Both the position numbers and the translations under genes were made by a program. Source: Trinickia soli (lineage in GTDB: Bacteria > Pseudomonadota > Gammaproteobacteria > Burkholderiales > Burkholderiaceae). From it: 64,000 nt of DNA. The notes under the pieces were generated by a model. The model was given only the letters and a program-made list of their open reading frames with translations. It did not search any database and was not told the origin of the DNA. The stretch lies in assembly GCF_002879855.1 (NCBI RefSeq), contig NZ_PNYB01000010.1, forward strand, positions 124,001 through 188,000, in the 5' to 3' direction. How positions within the stretch are numbered: the first letter of the stretch is position 1; every line of letters starts with the position of its first letter. This document shows, in pieces, positions 18,224 through 27,475 of the stretch.

Positions 18224-18444
18224 GCAAATCCGCTCCCCCTTTTCCGGCGCCAGGTTTGCCAATTCCTTCAGCGAAACTTCAGCGTTTAAGCGAAACTATC
18301 CAAAGTTGCTCACTGTATGCACCCGACGTACCGGCTAGCCTCGGTCAAGGTGAGGCACGTGGTAGCACCGTCCTCACGGCAATACCGATTGCGCAGCACG
18401 ACGAGTTCCAATGGGAGCCGAACGCGTGAGCCAAGGAGCGTCAA

Positions 18445-20577
18445 ATGAGCGTTCAAGCTGGCGAAGCAGCGTCTGAGGGGCCCATCTACACCTGTCCGAT
18501 GCACCCGGAAATTCGCCAGGACCATCCCGGGCAATGCCCGAAGTGCGGCATGACGCTCGAACCGATTCTGCCGAGCATCGACGAAGACGAAAATCCGGAA
18601 CTGGTCGATTTCCGACGCCGATTCTGGTGGACGTTGCCACTGACCGTCGTCGTTTTCATCCTGGCGATGTTTGGCCATCGCCTGGGATGGATGGACGCCG
18701 GCACCGAAAGCTGGGTCGAGTTCATCATCTCTACGCCGGTCATCCTGTGGGCAGGCCTGCCGTTCTTCGCGCGGTGCGTGCGCTCATTCATGAACCGCAG
18801 CCCTAACATGTGGACGCTCATCGGGCTCGGAACAAGCGCGGCCTATATCTACAGTGTCATCGCTACCCTCTTCCCCGGCCTATTTCCTGAAACGTACAGC
18901 GCGCACGGCCGTGTCAGCGTGTATTTTGAAGCGGCCGCAGTCATCATTTCGCTGACGCTTCTCGGACAGTTGCTCGAACTGAAGGCGCGCTCGCAAACGT
19001 CCGCAGCCATCAAGGCGCTGCTCGGGCTCGCACCCAAGACTGCCCGACGCATCAACCCGGACGGTTCCGAGGAAGACATTCCGTTGTCCCATGTGCATGT
19101 CGGAGACCTGCTTCGCGTGCGGCCAGGCGAGAAAGTCCCGGCGGACGGCGTGGTGACCGATGGCTCCGGTTCGCTGGACGAGTCCATGATTACCGGCGAA
19201 CCCATTCCCGTCACGAAGCGCGTTGGCGACCACGTCATTGGCGCAACGATGAACGCGACAGGCAGTCTCGTCATTCGCTCGGAAAAGGTCGGCTCCCAGA
19301 CAGTCCTGTCGCAAATCGTGCAGATGGTCGCGCAGGCGCAGCGGTCCCGTGCCCCCATGCAGCGTATGGCCGACAAGGTGGCCGGCGTGTTCGTCGTCGG
19401 GGTCGTCAGCGTCGCCGTGCTGACGTTCTTTGCGTGGGGCATCTTCGGCCCGCAGCCTGGCTGGGTGTTCGGCCTCATCAATGCGGTGGCGGTGCTCATC
19501 ATTGCGTGCCCCTGTGCGCTGGGTCTTGCGACGCCCATGTCCATCATGGTCGCAAGCGGGAAAGGAGCCACAACCGGGATTCTCTTTCGAGACGCTGCCG
19601 CGATTGAAAATCTGAGAAAGGTCGATGTGCTGATTGTCGACAAGACGGGAACGCTGACCGAGGGGCATCCCGCCTTCGAGCGGGCCGTGGGCACAACCGG
19701 ATACACGACCGACGAAGTGCTTCGTCTGGCGGCGAGTCTCGATCAAGGTAGTGAGCATCCGCTTGCCGCAGCCATCGTTGTGGCTGCCCGTGAGAAGAAC
19801 CTGACTTTGGACCGCACGGAGAATTTCGAATCCGCGACGGGGATCGGCGTGAGAGGACTGGTGGCTGGCAGGAAACTCGCGCTTGGCAACACCGCGCTAA
19901 TGCAGACTGACGCCGTATCCGTCGAATCGCTGGCTAAGGAGGCAGACGGCATGCGCGCGCAAGGCGCCAGCGTCATGTACCTGGCGGTCGATGGCAACTT
20001 GGCCGGACTGCTGGCAGTCGCCGACCCGATAAAGGCGACGACGCCCGAAGCGCTTTCGACATTGAAACAGAACGGTATTCGAGTCGTGATGGCGACCGGT
20101 GATGGCGTCGTCACGGCCAAGGCTGTGGCCGAGAAGCTCGGCGTCGACGAATTCCACGGCGAGGTGAAGCCGGCCGACAAGCTCGATCTGGTGACACGGT
20201 TTCAGCAGGGCCGGCATGTCGTGGCGATGGCTGGAGACGGCATCAACGACGCCCCCGCGCTGGCCAAGGCGGATGTCGGCGTGGCCATGGGAACAGGCAC
20301 GGACGTGGCAATGAGCAGCGCTCAGGTGACGCTCGTCAAGGGCGACCTGCGCGGTATCGCCCGTGCTCGCGAGCTGTCCGTGGCTACGGTCGCAAACATG
20401 AAGCAAAATCTTGGCTTCGCGTTCGTATACAACGCACTTGGCGTTCCGCTGGCGGCCGGGGTGCTTTATCCATTCACCGGGTTGCTGCTCTCGCCGATGA
20501 TTGCCGCACTTGCAATGAGTCTAAGCTCCGCTTCGGTCATTTCGAACGCGCTGAGGTTGCGCAACGCCAAAATTTGA
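18445..20577 (+). CDS. Cu+-exporting P1B-type ATPase
   Basis: A 710-aa inner-membrane pump for monovalent copper (possibly silver). An N-terminal heavy-metal-binding motif [11 protein letters not shown]...CPKCGM (about residues 15-42) replaces the usual CxxC HMA domain. The actuator has TGEP, the membrane metal site is CPC in ACPCALG, the phosphorylation site is DKTGT, and GDGINDAP closes the P domain. YN-x4-P (YNALGVP) in helix 7 and M-x2-SS-x5-N in helix 8 are the P1B-1 (Cu+) signature. It starts at an ATG after AAGGAG. It is a lone housekeeping-type resistance gene between an effector gene and an IS66 relic, so probably island cargo. No adjacent CueR/CopR regulator is seen. Confidence 0.95.
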   Translation: MSVQAGEAASEGPIYTCPMHPEIRQDHPGQCPKCGMTLEPILPSIDEDENPELVDFRRRFWWTLPLTVVVFILAMFGHRLGWMDAGTESWVEFIISTPVILWAGLPFFARCVRSFMNRSPNMWTLIGLGTSAAYIYSVIATLFPGLFPETYSAHGRVSVYFEAAAVIISLTLLGQLLELKARSQTSAAIKALLGLAPKTARRINPDGSEEDIPLSHVHVGDLLRVRPGEKVPADGVVTDGSGSLDESMITGEPIPVTKRVGDHVIGATMNATGSLVIRSEKVGSQTVLSQIVQMVAQAQRSRAPMQRMADKVAGVFVVGVVSVAVLTFFAWGIFGPQPGWVFGLINAVAVLIIACPCALGLATPMSIMVASGKGATTGILFRDAAAIENLRKVDVLIVDKTGTLTEGHPAFERAVGTTGYTTDEVLRLAASLDQGSEHPLAAAIVVAAREKNLTLDRTENFESATGIGVRGLVAGRKLALGNTALMQTDAVSVESLAKEADGMRAQGASVMYLAVDGNLAGLLAVADPIKATTPEALSTLKQNGIRVVMATGDGVVTAKAVAEKLGVDEFHGEVKPADKLDLVTRFQQGRHVVAMAGDGINDAPALAKADVGVAMGTGTDVAMSSAQVTLVKGDLRGIARARELSVATVANMKQNLGFAFVYNALGVPLAAGVLYPFTGLLLSPMIAALAMSLSSASVISNALRLRNAKI

Positions 20578-20587
20578 GCAGCGATAC

Positions 20588-20753
20588 GTAAGCGCCCGAC
20601 AATATCATCTTGAACGAGCGGGGTCGTGAAGGCGACGATCGTGTCCACCAATTTTCAAGTGGACACGTGTACGCTATGAACGGGAATGAAGCGGTTTTGG
20701 ACGTGGTACAGCCGACGCGGCGGCGACGTCACAACAAGGAGTTCAAGGCGAGG
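20588..20753 (+). mobile_element. IS66-family relic (left end and start of orfA)
   Basis: Begins GTAAGCGCCCGAC, typical of IS66 terminal repeats. It has a GTGTCCAC/GTGGACAC hairpin (20641-20666), then an ATG at 20676 for MNGNEAVLDVVQPTRRRRHN then KEFKAR, the start of IS66 TnpA-like proteins. Homology stops at 20753, where the methyltransferase gene sequence takes over. The element is only about 165 bp long and cannot move. Confidence 0.75.
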
Positions 20754-21603
20754 GGATTCGCGCGGCAGCATACGCCAATTGATTGAACCCTTCGATTTGC
20801 AATCCGTTGTATCCCGCCGCGCAATACCGTGCATTCAGCTCATCGAGGCTCTCAGTCCTGACTGCGGAAAATCCCGCAGAAGCGCACAAGGCCATTACCT
20901 CATCCGGCGTGAACATGCTTCGAAACGGCTCCCCCTCGAGATCGGCCAGACTGCGCCACTTGTCGAAGACGCTTCGTTGCGCAGCGCTCTGCAGATCGTA
21001 ATGAAGGGTGTAATCGAAGACGATCTCGACCTGTGACCCGAACGAGCCGATGTCTTGCAGCGCCGCACGAACCGTCTCGGTCGGCAGATATTGCGCAACG
21101 CCGAGCCATGACACGAAGATGCGTCGGCCATGATCTACCCCGGCTTCGTGCAGAATTTCCCGTAACGACTGATGCGTGAAATCAGCCGCGTAGAACGATG
21201 TCCTCGCCGGCATGCCGACACCCGCCTCCCGCAGCCTCGCCAATTTGATTGCCTGTGTCGCCGGATGATCGATTTCGAACACCCGCAGCGCTTGGTCCCC
21301 ATTGCGCAAGCAAAAGGTGTCGAGACCAGCGCCGAGCACCACGTACTGCTCGCAACCTTGTTCGACCGCAAGCGCGAGCCGATCTTCTGCGTAGCGGCTG
21401 CGAGCCGCCAAAAACGCTCGACGGCCCGGCGCGAGGCGTGGGCGCTCGGGCTCTGGATCCGCTAGCAACGCTCGCGCAAACCGTGGGTCTGTCACGACTA
21501 CCGCGAACGGATCGTCGAAGATCGCCGGCACGTCGAGCAATTGATGCGCTGCGCGGTGCATCGCCACGTATTCGGCGGTCAGGCTGGTGCGATCTGCTCG
21601 CAT
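20743..21603 (-). CDS. Class I SAM-dependent methyltransferase (PPM/LCMT-like, TIGR00027 type)
   Basis: A 286-aa protein of the leucine-carboxyl-methyltransferase-like family. FDDPFA follows the N-terminal helix, VVLGAGLDTF is the SAM-binding loop, VFEIDHPATQ the acidic second strand, and FVSWLGVAQYL the late motif. Substrates of bacterial members are mostly unknown (polyketide, cell-wall or protein methylation). Its stop codon and last few codons lie inside the IS66 relic, so the native C-terminus was probably replaced by the insertion. A TTCG-N16-TTCG pair lies 140-163 bp upstream with an imperfect -10, so hrp control is possible but unproven. There is no polar type III-like N-terminus. Confidence 0.85.
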   Translation of the reverse strand: MRADRTSLTAEYVAMHRAAHQLLDVPAIFDDPFAVVVTDPRFARALLADPEPERPRLAPGRRAFLAARSRYAEDRLALAVEQGCEQYVVLGAGLDTFCLRNGDQALRVFEIDHPATQAIKLARLREAGVGMPARTSFYAADFTHQSLREILHEAGVDHGRRIFVSWLGVAQYLPTETVRAALQDIGSFGSQVEIVFDYTLHYDLQSAAQRSVFDKWRSLADLEGEPFRSMFTPDEVMALCASAGFSAVRTESLDELNARYCAAGYNGLQIEGFNQLAYAAARIPSP

Positions 21604-21704
21604 GAGGCTTCCTGTTGTGTCGGATGTCGAATGTCGCGCGCTTGCGCTTTTGCGGCGCCCGTGTGTTGCCCGCGGGCACGCAGTGTTTCGTCTGTTTCAG
21701 CTAA

Positions 21705-21766
21705 ACAATCGCTGACCGAAGCTGGATTCGTAGCCTGATCGGCGAAGTCGTCTACAACTTCGCGAA
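21705..21766 (-). promoter_or_regulatory. Imperfect hrp_II-type box upstream of the methyltransferase
   Basis: Minus-strand TTCG (21763-21766), 16 bp, TTCG (21743-21746), then 32 bp and GATTGT (21705-21710). The -10 has G where Y is expected. Part of the pair is the palindrome TTCGCGAA, which raises the odds of a chance match. Confidence 0.35.
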
Positions 21767-21793
21767 GACGCCTGCGGCGTTGACCGAATGCGT

Positions 21794-22033
21794 TCAAGCC
21801 CAGGCCGATCGCAACCGCTCGATACTCGCCCGCGTTTCGCGTTCGAGTTGCGCCATCAGGTCGCCCGCGGCCAGCGCGCTCGCAAGCGGCGCCGCCTGCC
21901 CTGCGCACTGCGCGCCATAGCCGAACTCGCCCTTGGCCTTTGCGCCTGCGTTCAACGCTTTGCCCGCGTCGTAGGTGATCCGATAGGCCGGCCCGCGCTG
22001 GCAATCATTGCCGCCGCTGCTGTGTCCGGCGCA
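21794..22033 (-). pseudogene. Possible fragment of an unidentified gene
   Basis: A minus-strand frame reading GHSSGGNDCQRGPAYRITYD and on to ERLRSAWA-stop (21794-21796) has coding-like third-position GC and a natural-looking composition. It lacks a start and overlaps the end of the PPR gene in another frame. I do not recognise it. It could be the displaced C-terminus of an older gene, or chance. Confidence 0.25.
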
Positions 22034-24704
22034 TCGCAGAATCTCGATCGCGCAGACTGTCCAACTCCTGCCTCAGATTCCGCGCTTTGTCCACCCGACC
22101 GCCCCTGTCGCATGCGGTAATCACCGCCGTGTAGACAAAAGCGTCCGGACGCATCGAAGAGTCCTGCCGCGCCAGCGCTTTTATCTCGGCCAGCAAGGCG
22201 AGCGCGGTGTCGGCCCGGCCGGATTTCGCGCAGGCCGTAATGACTGCAGTGTATGTTCTGACGTCCGGCCGCAACTCGGGATTTTCCGACGCAAGGTTTT
22301 TCAGGTCGGCCAGCAGGCCCAGCGCCCGATTAGTCTGGCCCGCGTTCGCGCAGGCCATGATGGCCGAGTTGTAGATCCGCACGTCTGGACTCATCCGTCT
22401 ATCGTTCCGTGCCAGTTCGTGCAGTTCGGTCAAAGTGCTCAGCGCCTCCATCGCCCGGCCAGCCTTCCCACAGGCAGCAATCACCGCACCGTACAGGATG
22501 ACGTCCGGACGCATCGTCCGATCATGCTTAGCCAACCCTTTCAGTTCCTCGAACAGGCGCAGCGCCTCGTCCGCCCGGCCTTCCTTCGCACAGGCAGAGA
22601 TTACCGAACTGTAAGTGATAAGGGTGGGCTCCATCTCCGGGTCTTGCAGCGCAAGCGCTTTCATCTCCGCCAGCAGCATGAGCGCCTGGTCGGCCCGGCC
22701 GGCGTCACCGCACGCTGTTATGGCCGCGTTGTAGATGACGACGTTGGGACGAATACCGGCCGCCGTCACCGCTCTCAGCATCTGAATCGATCGGTTGATA
22801 TCGCCGGGCGCTCTAAGTAGTGACGTCGTCACTGCCAATACACCATCCACCGATCGTCTCCCGACCTTGTACTCCGCGATGACCTCTGCGTTCGAGCGCG
22901 CATCCTCGCCATGAAATGAACGCCTGTGCCCGGCTCTTTCGTTACGCGTATGCGATGTCGACGACCCAGCCCCCGTTTCCGCTCCCGTGCGCGAAGACGT
23001 ACGATGGGCCTCCATCGAGACGGGAGGCGCAGCATGCTCAGTCGGCTGGCCGCCTGCTATCACGCCCTGGCCCCAGGGCGATTTCCCGCGCACTGCGCTT
23101 GAAGAGGGTCTCTGTGGCGCAGCGGCCGGTTGCGCGGGCCTGTCTGCCGCAGCACGCACGGCGAGCGAACCGCCCGTCCAAGCGCCTTGGGTCCTGGTAG
23201 GTTGTCCGCGCCCCTGCCCCAACGCCGGCCACTGCTCTCCCTTGGGGGTAGCGGATGGCGTCGGCTCACTGAGCGAAGGATGCTGAGGAGACGGATCGCC
23301 AGCGCGTGCAACCGGGCCTCGAGTGCCTTGCCCCGGCTCTTGTCCTAACGCCGGCCACTGCTCCTCGATAGGGATGGGGGCCCGTGCCGGCTCTCTTCGC
23401 GACGCATGCGGGACAGTTGCGCGGCCCGTAAATGCCGCTTGACTCCGAAACGGCTCCCCGCGCCCTCGCCCCCGAGCGAGCCACGGCTCGTCCGGCCTGT
23501 GCGGCGGCGGCACGCTTAGCGAAGCCGGGTGCGCGGGCGCGCCGCCGTGCCGTCCGCCCAAGTCATCAATCTGCTGCCATGGGGCATCCATCAAAACGGG
23601 CGCCTCCGGTGCTGGCCCGCCCCGTAAAGCGAGCCATAGGTTTCCGGCAATTGCCGTGATTTCGGCGATGCAGCTCGCTCGCCGAGCACGCCACTGGTCA
23701 CGCTGATTGGCCCGTATCCCGCGCGGTATGGTCACGATAGGATCGCCCTGCTGTACACGCTGCCCCAACGTGCGAACCTGCAGGAAGAGTTTCTCGAGCT
23801 CACTGTCAAAGCCGGTAATCGGCGCTTGGGTCAGCGGCAGTTCACGAAATCTATCCGTCGTGCAATGGGCAAGTGCGCTGCGCAGCGGCTCGAGCAACTG
23901 CTCAAGGGCAGGAACGTGACCTGTCAAGATCTTAGCTTCCGAGGCCTTGAATCGGTAAATGGCCCGCAACAGTTCCGTCTTGATGGCAAAGCGTGCCCTG
24001 TGCTCGTCGCACTGCGTGCCTACGGCGTCGAGCGTCAAGAAGCTCTGGGGCGGCAACGCAAGCTTGCGCGACGCCGCCGCTGCCGCATGGAAATGGTCCG
24101 CCGTGACGTCCCAAGCCAGCTGAGCGTCATCGCATCTATACAGGGTTTCGACAACGATCGGTAGAGGAACATCCTGCGGTTCAGTCTGCCCCGACTGTGC
24201 GCGCGTGTCGCCCAAGCGATCGGCGAGCATGATCGGATACTCGTTGATTGCCCGCCTTTTGAACGCGTCCGCATGCGCAACCAAGTTCACTACATCGGAA
24301 CGATCTACCGCTGAAACCACGTACTCCTCCAGTTTGCGTTTTCGATGCGCACGTTGTCCGGCCGGCTCTGTTTCCACGCGCACCGAAAATTCGTCGCTCG
24401 ACTCCGATTTCGCATCGTCGGCGTAGCCGGATGATTCAGCGGCGGCGTCGCGTGGCCACATGGCGCCCAGTTGCTGAGCAAGGGCCGTGGGGGACGTCTG
24501 CGGCGCACTGTCGGAGGGCGGTGAGACGGAAGGGCGACGCGGTAAGGCGACGAGCCGTTGCAGCACAGCGGAGCCCATTGCATGCGGGGAGACCGACCGT
24601 ACAGCCGGCGCGGGATGAACGTGCGCGTCGGCAGCGGCGTCGGAAACAGCCGGCAGTAAAGGAGAATTCTGAGGGTTGGTCGAACTCGAGAAGACGTTGG
24701 TCAT
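22005..24704 (-). CDS. Pentatricopeptide-repeat (PPR) candidate type III effector
   Basis: An 899-aa protein. Residues 1-100 are Ser/Pro/Ala-rich, like a type III secretion region. About 101-366 is a helical domain shared with the protein at 36083-39097. About 370-610 is an Arg/Gly/Pro-rich linker with repeated EQWPALGQ-type units. About 620-888 holds one degenerate repeat plus six PPR-like repeats (e.g. VRTYTAVITACAKSGRADTA). Repeat length is exactly 40 residues rather than the classical 35. PPR arrays bind RNA and are overwhelmingly eukaryotic organelle proteins, so a host RNA target is inferred. The start MTNVFSSS is chosen because the hrp promoter at 24772-24833 lies downstream of the earlier in-frame Met (24881). 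Confidence 0.85.
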   Translation of the reverse strand: MTNVFSSSTNPQNSPLLPAVSDAAADAHVHPAPAVRSVSPHAMGSAVLQRLVALPRRPSVSPPSDSAPQTSPTALAQQLGAMWPRDAAAESSGYADDAKSESSDEFSVRVETEPAGQRAHRKRKLEEYVVSAVDRSDVVNLVAHADAFKRRAINEYPIMLADRLGDTRAQSGQTEPQDVPLPIVVETLYRCDDAQLAWDVTADHFHAAAAASRKLALPPQSFLTLDAVGTQCDEHRARFAIKTELLRAIYRFKASEAKILTGHVPALEQLLEPLRSALAHCTTDRFRELPLTQAPITGFDSELEKLFLQVRTLGQRVQQGDPIVTIPRGIRANQRDQWRARRASCIAEITAIAGNLWLALRGGPAPEAPVLMDAPWQQIDDLGGRHGGAPAHPASLSVPPPHRPDEPWLARGRGRGEPFRSQAAFTGRATVPHASRREPARAPIPIEEQWPALGQEPGQGTRGPVARAGDPSPQHPSLSEPTPSATPKGEQWPALGQGRGQPTRTQGAWTGGSLAVRAAADRPAQPAAAPQRPSSSAVRGKSPWGQGVIAGGQPTEHAAPPVSMEAHRTSSRTGAETGAGSSTSHTRNERAGHRRSFHGEDARSNAEVIAEYKVGRRSVDGVLAVTTSLLRAPGDINRSIQMLRAVTAAGIRPNVVIYNAAITACGDAGRADQALMLLAEMKALALQDPEMEPTLITYSSVISACAKEGRADEALRLFEELKGLAKHDRTMRPDVILYGAVIAACGKAGRAMEALSTLTELHELARNDRRMSPDVRIYNSAIMACANAGQTNRALGLLADLKNLASENPELRPDVRTYTAVITACAKSGRADTALALLAEIKALARQDSSMRPDAFVYTAVITACDRGGRVDKARNLRQELDSLRDRDSAMRRTQQRRQ

Positions 24705-24771
24705 AGAGAGTGCGGTCGAATAGGGGAAGTCGATCGCCGTAAGCGAATCGTTAGGAAAGAGGCGAGAAGGC

Positions 24772-24833
24772 AGCGTAGATTGCCCCCCCTTTTCACGCAC
24801 GTCCGCGCGCGAAAAACCATAGCGCATGGCGAA
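24772..24833 (-). promoter_or_regulatory. hrp_II/PIP-type promoter for the PPR gene
   Basis: Minus-strand TTCG (24830-24833), 16 bp, TTCG (24810-24813), 32 bp, then TACGCT (24772-24777), a YANNNT -10. Transcription would begin near 24764, about 60 bp before the chosen ATG. Confidence 0.87.
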
Positions 24834-24947
24834 TAGCGACCGAGATTTTTCCGTAAAGAGACGCCGGCTTGGCAAGCGCATAAAACGATTCCATCAGACT
24901 AAATGAAAGAGGATGGCTGGAGATGCTCGCGTTTTCTGCTTCATCGC

Positions 24948-25008
24948 TTCGCCATGCGTGACCTGTTTTCGCCCGCATCGCTCCCCCTCGTTCTCAATCG
25001 CGCACTAT
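24948..25008 (+). promoter_or_regulatory. hrp_II/PIP-type promoter for the HTH-repeat operon
   Basis: TTCG (24948-24951), 16 bp, TTCG (24968-24971), 31 bp, then CACTAT (25003-25008). It is back-to-back with the PPR promoter, the two boxes being 114 bp apart, so one regulator could fire both directions. Confidence 0.88.
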
Positions 25009-25055
25009 AGCTACGATCCTTACCACCGCATTACCGCTCCTTGCGCGAAGGCAAC

Positions 25056-27425
25056 ATGCCGCCATTCAAAGTCAACACCACCGATTCGTCCTCATCGTAC
25101 CAACCCACATCTTCTTCGGAGTCCTCCGACTCATCGAGCGGGGCGGCACTCGGCGTCTCGTTGCGAAGCAGCGCCAGTGGTCCGCTTGCGCGCCTGGCAC
25201 CGCTCAGTTCGGGCTTGCGCGGCCGTCAATCGGCGGCCATACGCTCAAGTGCCACGAGCCGGATGCGATCGGACTTGGGCGCAGAACAGACGCCCGTGCG
25301 GCCCCCCCATCGCGGCAACGCGTCGGACCAGTTCGACTTGATGCGGCAACGGGCCGAAGCCATGCCCACCGCGGAAACCCCGCGAAGCGATCGCAGCAAT
25401 CGGATCCAGCCCGACACGCTACTCGCGATTGCGCGCCTATCGGCTGACAGGACGATCGAGGAGGCGGCGCGGCATGTCGGTGTATCGCCGGACGCCGCAC
25501 GTCCCTTTCTGTCCGAGACGGGCTTGACATCAAGCGGACGGTTGCTGGTCGGCCGCCGCGCGGCCGAAATCGATCGCCTTGTGCACTTCCGGCTGGAGCG
25601 CTTGCACGCCCTGGCGCATCAGAACAGGGCGGAAGAAGCGGCGCCGTCACGGCCGTCCGCTGCGACGCGCGAGCCCACACCGCAGCAGGATGCGACGCCG
25701 ACGACATCGACCAATACGGATGAGCTCCTCGACTGGCTTGAAGCGGAGGTAGCGGACGCCGACTTCGACGCAATCAGCTCGGACTACCCGGATATCCCCT
25801 TCGACACACTCGATTTCGACCCGCTCGACCCCCCGCCGTGGGCGGAGCAACCAGAAGGGAAATCGGTCGAGGCCGAGGCAGGCCGATGCTCGAGCGACGA
25901 AGTGGCGAGCAGCCCGGTGCCCAACGAACGCCAAGTGTCGCCCGCTCACAGCGACGCCGAAACCTCGGCTGTCGAGACCGCGCCGGCGCCCGGCGCGCCG
26001 CGTCCGTTGCTCGTCACGCCCGCCCGCCTGCTGAGCGTCGCTCAGCATGTCGCCAGCGGTGGGTCGATTGCGGCGGCCTCCGACCTCGTCGGGATGAACA
26101 ACAGCACCATCGGCGAGTACCTTACGCGCGACGGTCTGCGCGACAAGGGGCGAGCACTTGTGGGCCGCGAACTGGCCACCCGCATCGATGAGCTCGTGGC
26201 CCGCAATCCGGGGCCGCCTCGCAGCGGTTCACAAATGCCTCATCTGCGCCAACGGGATTTGCTCAACGTCGCGCGAGCGGTGGCAGACGGCAGTTCATTA
26301 GCGGCCGGCGCGCAAGCTCATGACATCCACCGCAGTACGATCCTCCACTACCTTACCCCGCAGGGCGTGACGGAACGCGGACGTGCGGTCATGCGTCCGC
26401 GGGTGACGCGGATGATCAACCAGTTGATCGCGTTGGGACGATTCCGCTCGAGAGCGTTCGCGACGCGCGAGAATTTGCGCGATGTCGCGACTGAAATCGC
26501 GTCCGGCAAGAGCATCGAGGCCGCAGCGAAGGCCGTCGGCATCAGCCCGAGGTGCGTCGGCAACTTGCTGACGACGAAACGACTGCTGCCCAGAGGGCGA
26601 ACGTTGCTGGGCAAGGCCGAAGCCAAACGCATCGACGCCATGCTGGCGCGAAGAGGTCCAGTCCGCTTTTCCCGGCCAACCATCATCCGCCGTTCGACCG
26701 GAACGGTACGCACCATGACTGCGGACAGGTTGTGGGAGATCGGTACGCTCGTCGCCGGCGGTGCGACGATCGAAAGCGCCGCAAATCATTTCGGAGTCAA
26801 GCGTCCGACCGTCAATAGCTACCTGGGCGCGGCCGGGCTACGCCCCGCAGGCCGATCGCTTCTCGGCGAAGAGCGGGCAACGCAACTCGACGCGCTATTC
26901 ACGACCCGCGTGGCCCCGCCCTCGGGCGTCAGCCGGACTCCCAGCGCGATGACCGCCGACATTCTGTGGGAGGTGGGCGTCGACGTAGCCGCTGGTGCAA
27001 CTATCGTCGATGCGGCGGAGGAGGCCGGCGTTCGCCGTCAGACCGTCAACACCTACCTGACCGCCAATGGCCTGCGCCCGGCCGGCCGGGCGATGCTCGG
27101 AGAAGCCCGCGCGCAAAGGCTCGATGAATTGTTTGCTGCGCGGACGAATCGGGTCTCCGCCAGTGGCCGGCCCATCAGCATCACGCCGGATGTGCTGCTC
27201 GAGGTCGCGAAGCGGATGACGGGGCGCGGGCAGACGCATACCCAAGCCTCGAAAGCGGTGAAGCAGAATCGCGGGACGGTTAAGACCTATCTGACGAGCG
27301 ACGGCCTCACGCCCAAAGGCCGGAAATTCGTTGGCCCTGCCCTGGCTCGGGAGATCGACAGCCTCTTCGGTCAAGGCGCGGATTCTGAATGGTCGGACTC
27401 CGAAAAGACTGAATCCGGCGACTGA
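25056..27425 (+). CDS. Tandem helix-turn-helix repeat protein, 7 repeats (candidate nuclear T3 effector)
   Basis: A 789-aa protein of no family I recognise. Residues 1-115 are Ser-rich and polar (MPPFKVNTTDSSSSYQPTSS), like a type III signal. Seven repeats of about 60 residues follow at about 122-180, 324-384, 402-463, 473-533, 558-617, 637-697 and 713-772. Each has the plan LL.VA..VA.G.SI..AA, a turn (GV), a variable putative recognition helix (NNSTIGEYL, HRSTILHYL, KRPTVNSYL, RRQTVNTYL, NRGTVKTYL), then GL.P.GR.LLG...A..ID.L. That resembles resolvase/homeodomain-like trihelical units. Between repeats 1 and 2, residues 221-262 are acidic and aromatic (DIPFDTLDFDPLDPPPW), like eukaryotic activation domains. 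The ATG at 25056 follows GAAGG, 40 bp after the predicted transcription start. DNA binding and host nuclear action are inference. Confidence 0.8.
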   Translation: MPPFKVNTTDSSSSYQPTSSSESSDSSSGAALGVSLRSSASGPLARLAPLSSGLRGRQSAAIRSSATSRMRSDLGAEQTPVRPPHRGNASDQFDLMRQRAEAMPTAETPRSDRSNRIQPDTLLAIARLSADRTIEEAARHVGVSPDAARPFLSETGLTSSGRLLVGRRAAEIDRLVHFRLERLHALAHQNRAEEAAPSRPSAATREPTPQQDATPTTSTNTDELLDWLEAEVADADFDAISSDYPDIPFDTLDFDPLDPPPWAEQPEGKSVEAEAGRCSSDEVASSPVPNERQVSPAHSDAETSAVETAPAPGAPRPLLVTPARLLSVAQHVASGGSIAAASDLVGMNNSTIGEYLTRDGLRDKGRALVGRELATRIDELVARNPGPPRSGSQMPHLRQRDLLNVARAVADGSSLAAGAQAHDIHRSTILHYLTPQGVTERGRAVMRPRVTRMINQLIALGRFRSRAFATRENLRDVATEIASGKSIEAAAKAVGISPRCVGNLLTTKRLLPRGRTLLGKAEAKRIDAMLARRGPVRFSRPTIIRRSTGTVRTMTADRLWEIGTLVAGGATIESAANHFGVKRPTVNSYLGAAGLRPAGRSLLGEERATQLDALFTTRVAPPSGVSRTPSAMTADILWEVGVDVAAGATIVDAAEEAGVRRQTVNTYLTANGLRPAGRAMLGEARAQRLDELFAARTNRVSASGRPISITPDVLLEVAKRMTGRGQTHTQASKAVKQNRGTVKTYLTSDGLTPKGRKFVGPALAREIDSLFGQGADSEWSDSEKTESGD

Positions 27426-27475
27426 CGCTCAGACTTCCGACTCTCCCTCGCCTCACTCGCTGCCAGCCCCACTCT

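Noticed and set aside
18272-18294. A second minus-strand TTCG pair upstream of the transglycosylase
   Set aside because: The spacing is 15 bp, one short of the hrp box; the perfect box with a -10 lies closer to the gene at 18200-18223.
17070-18338. 422-codon plus-strand frame opposite the transglycosylase
   Set aside because: Arg/His-rich with no family; the minus strand has the catalytic domain and hrp promoter.
18338-18356. GCCTC-N9-GAGGC dyad upstream of the Cu+-ATPase as a MerR/CueR operator
   Set aside because: Only 5-bp arms and no match to the CueR consensus or a 19-bp-spaced promoter; could be chance.
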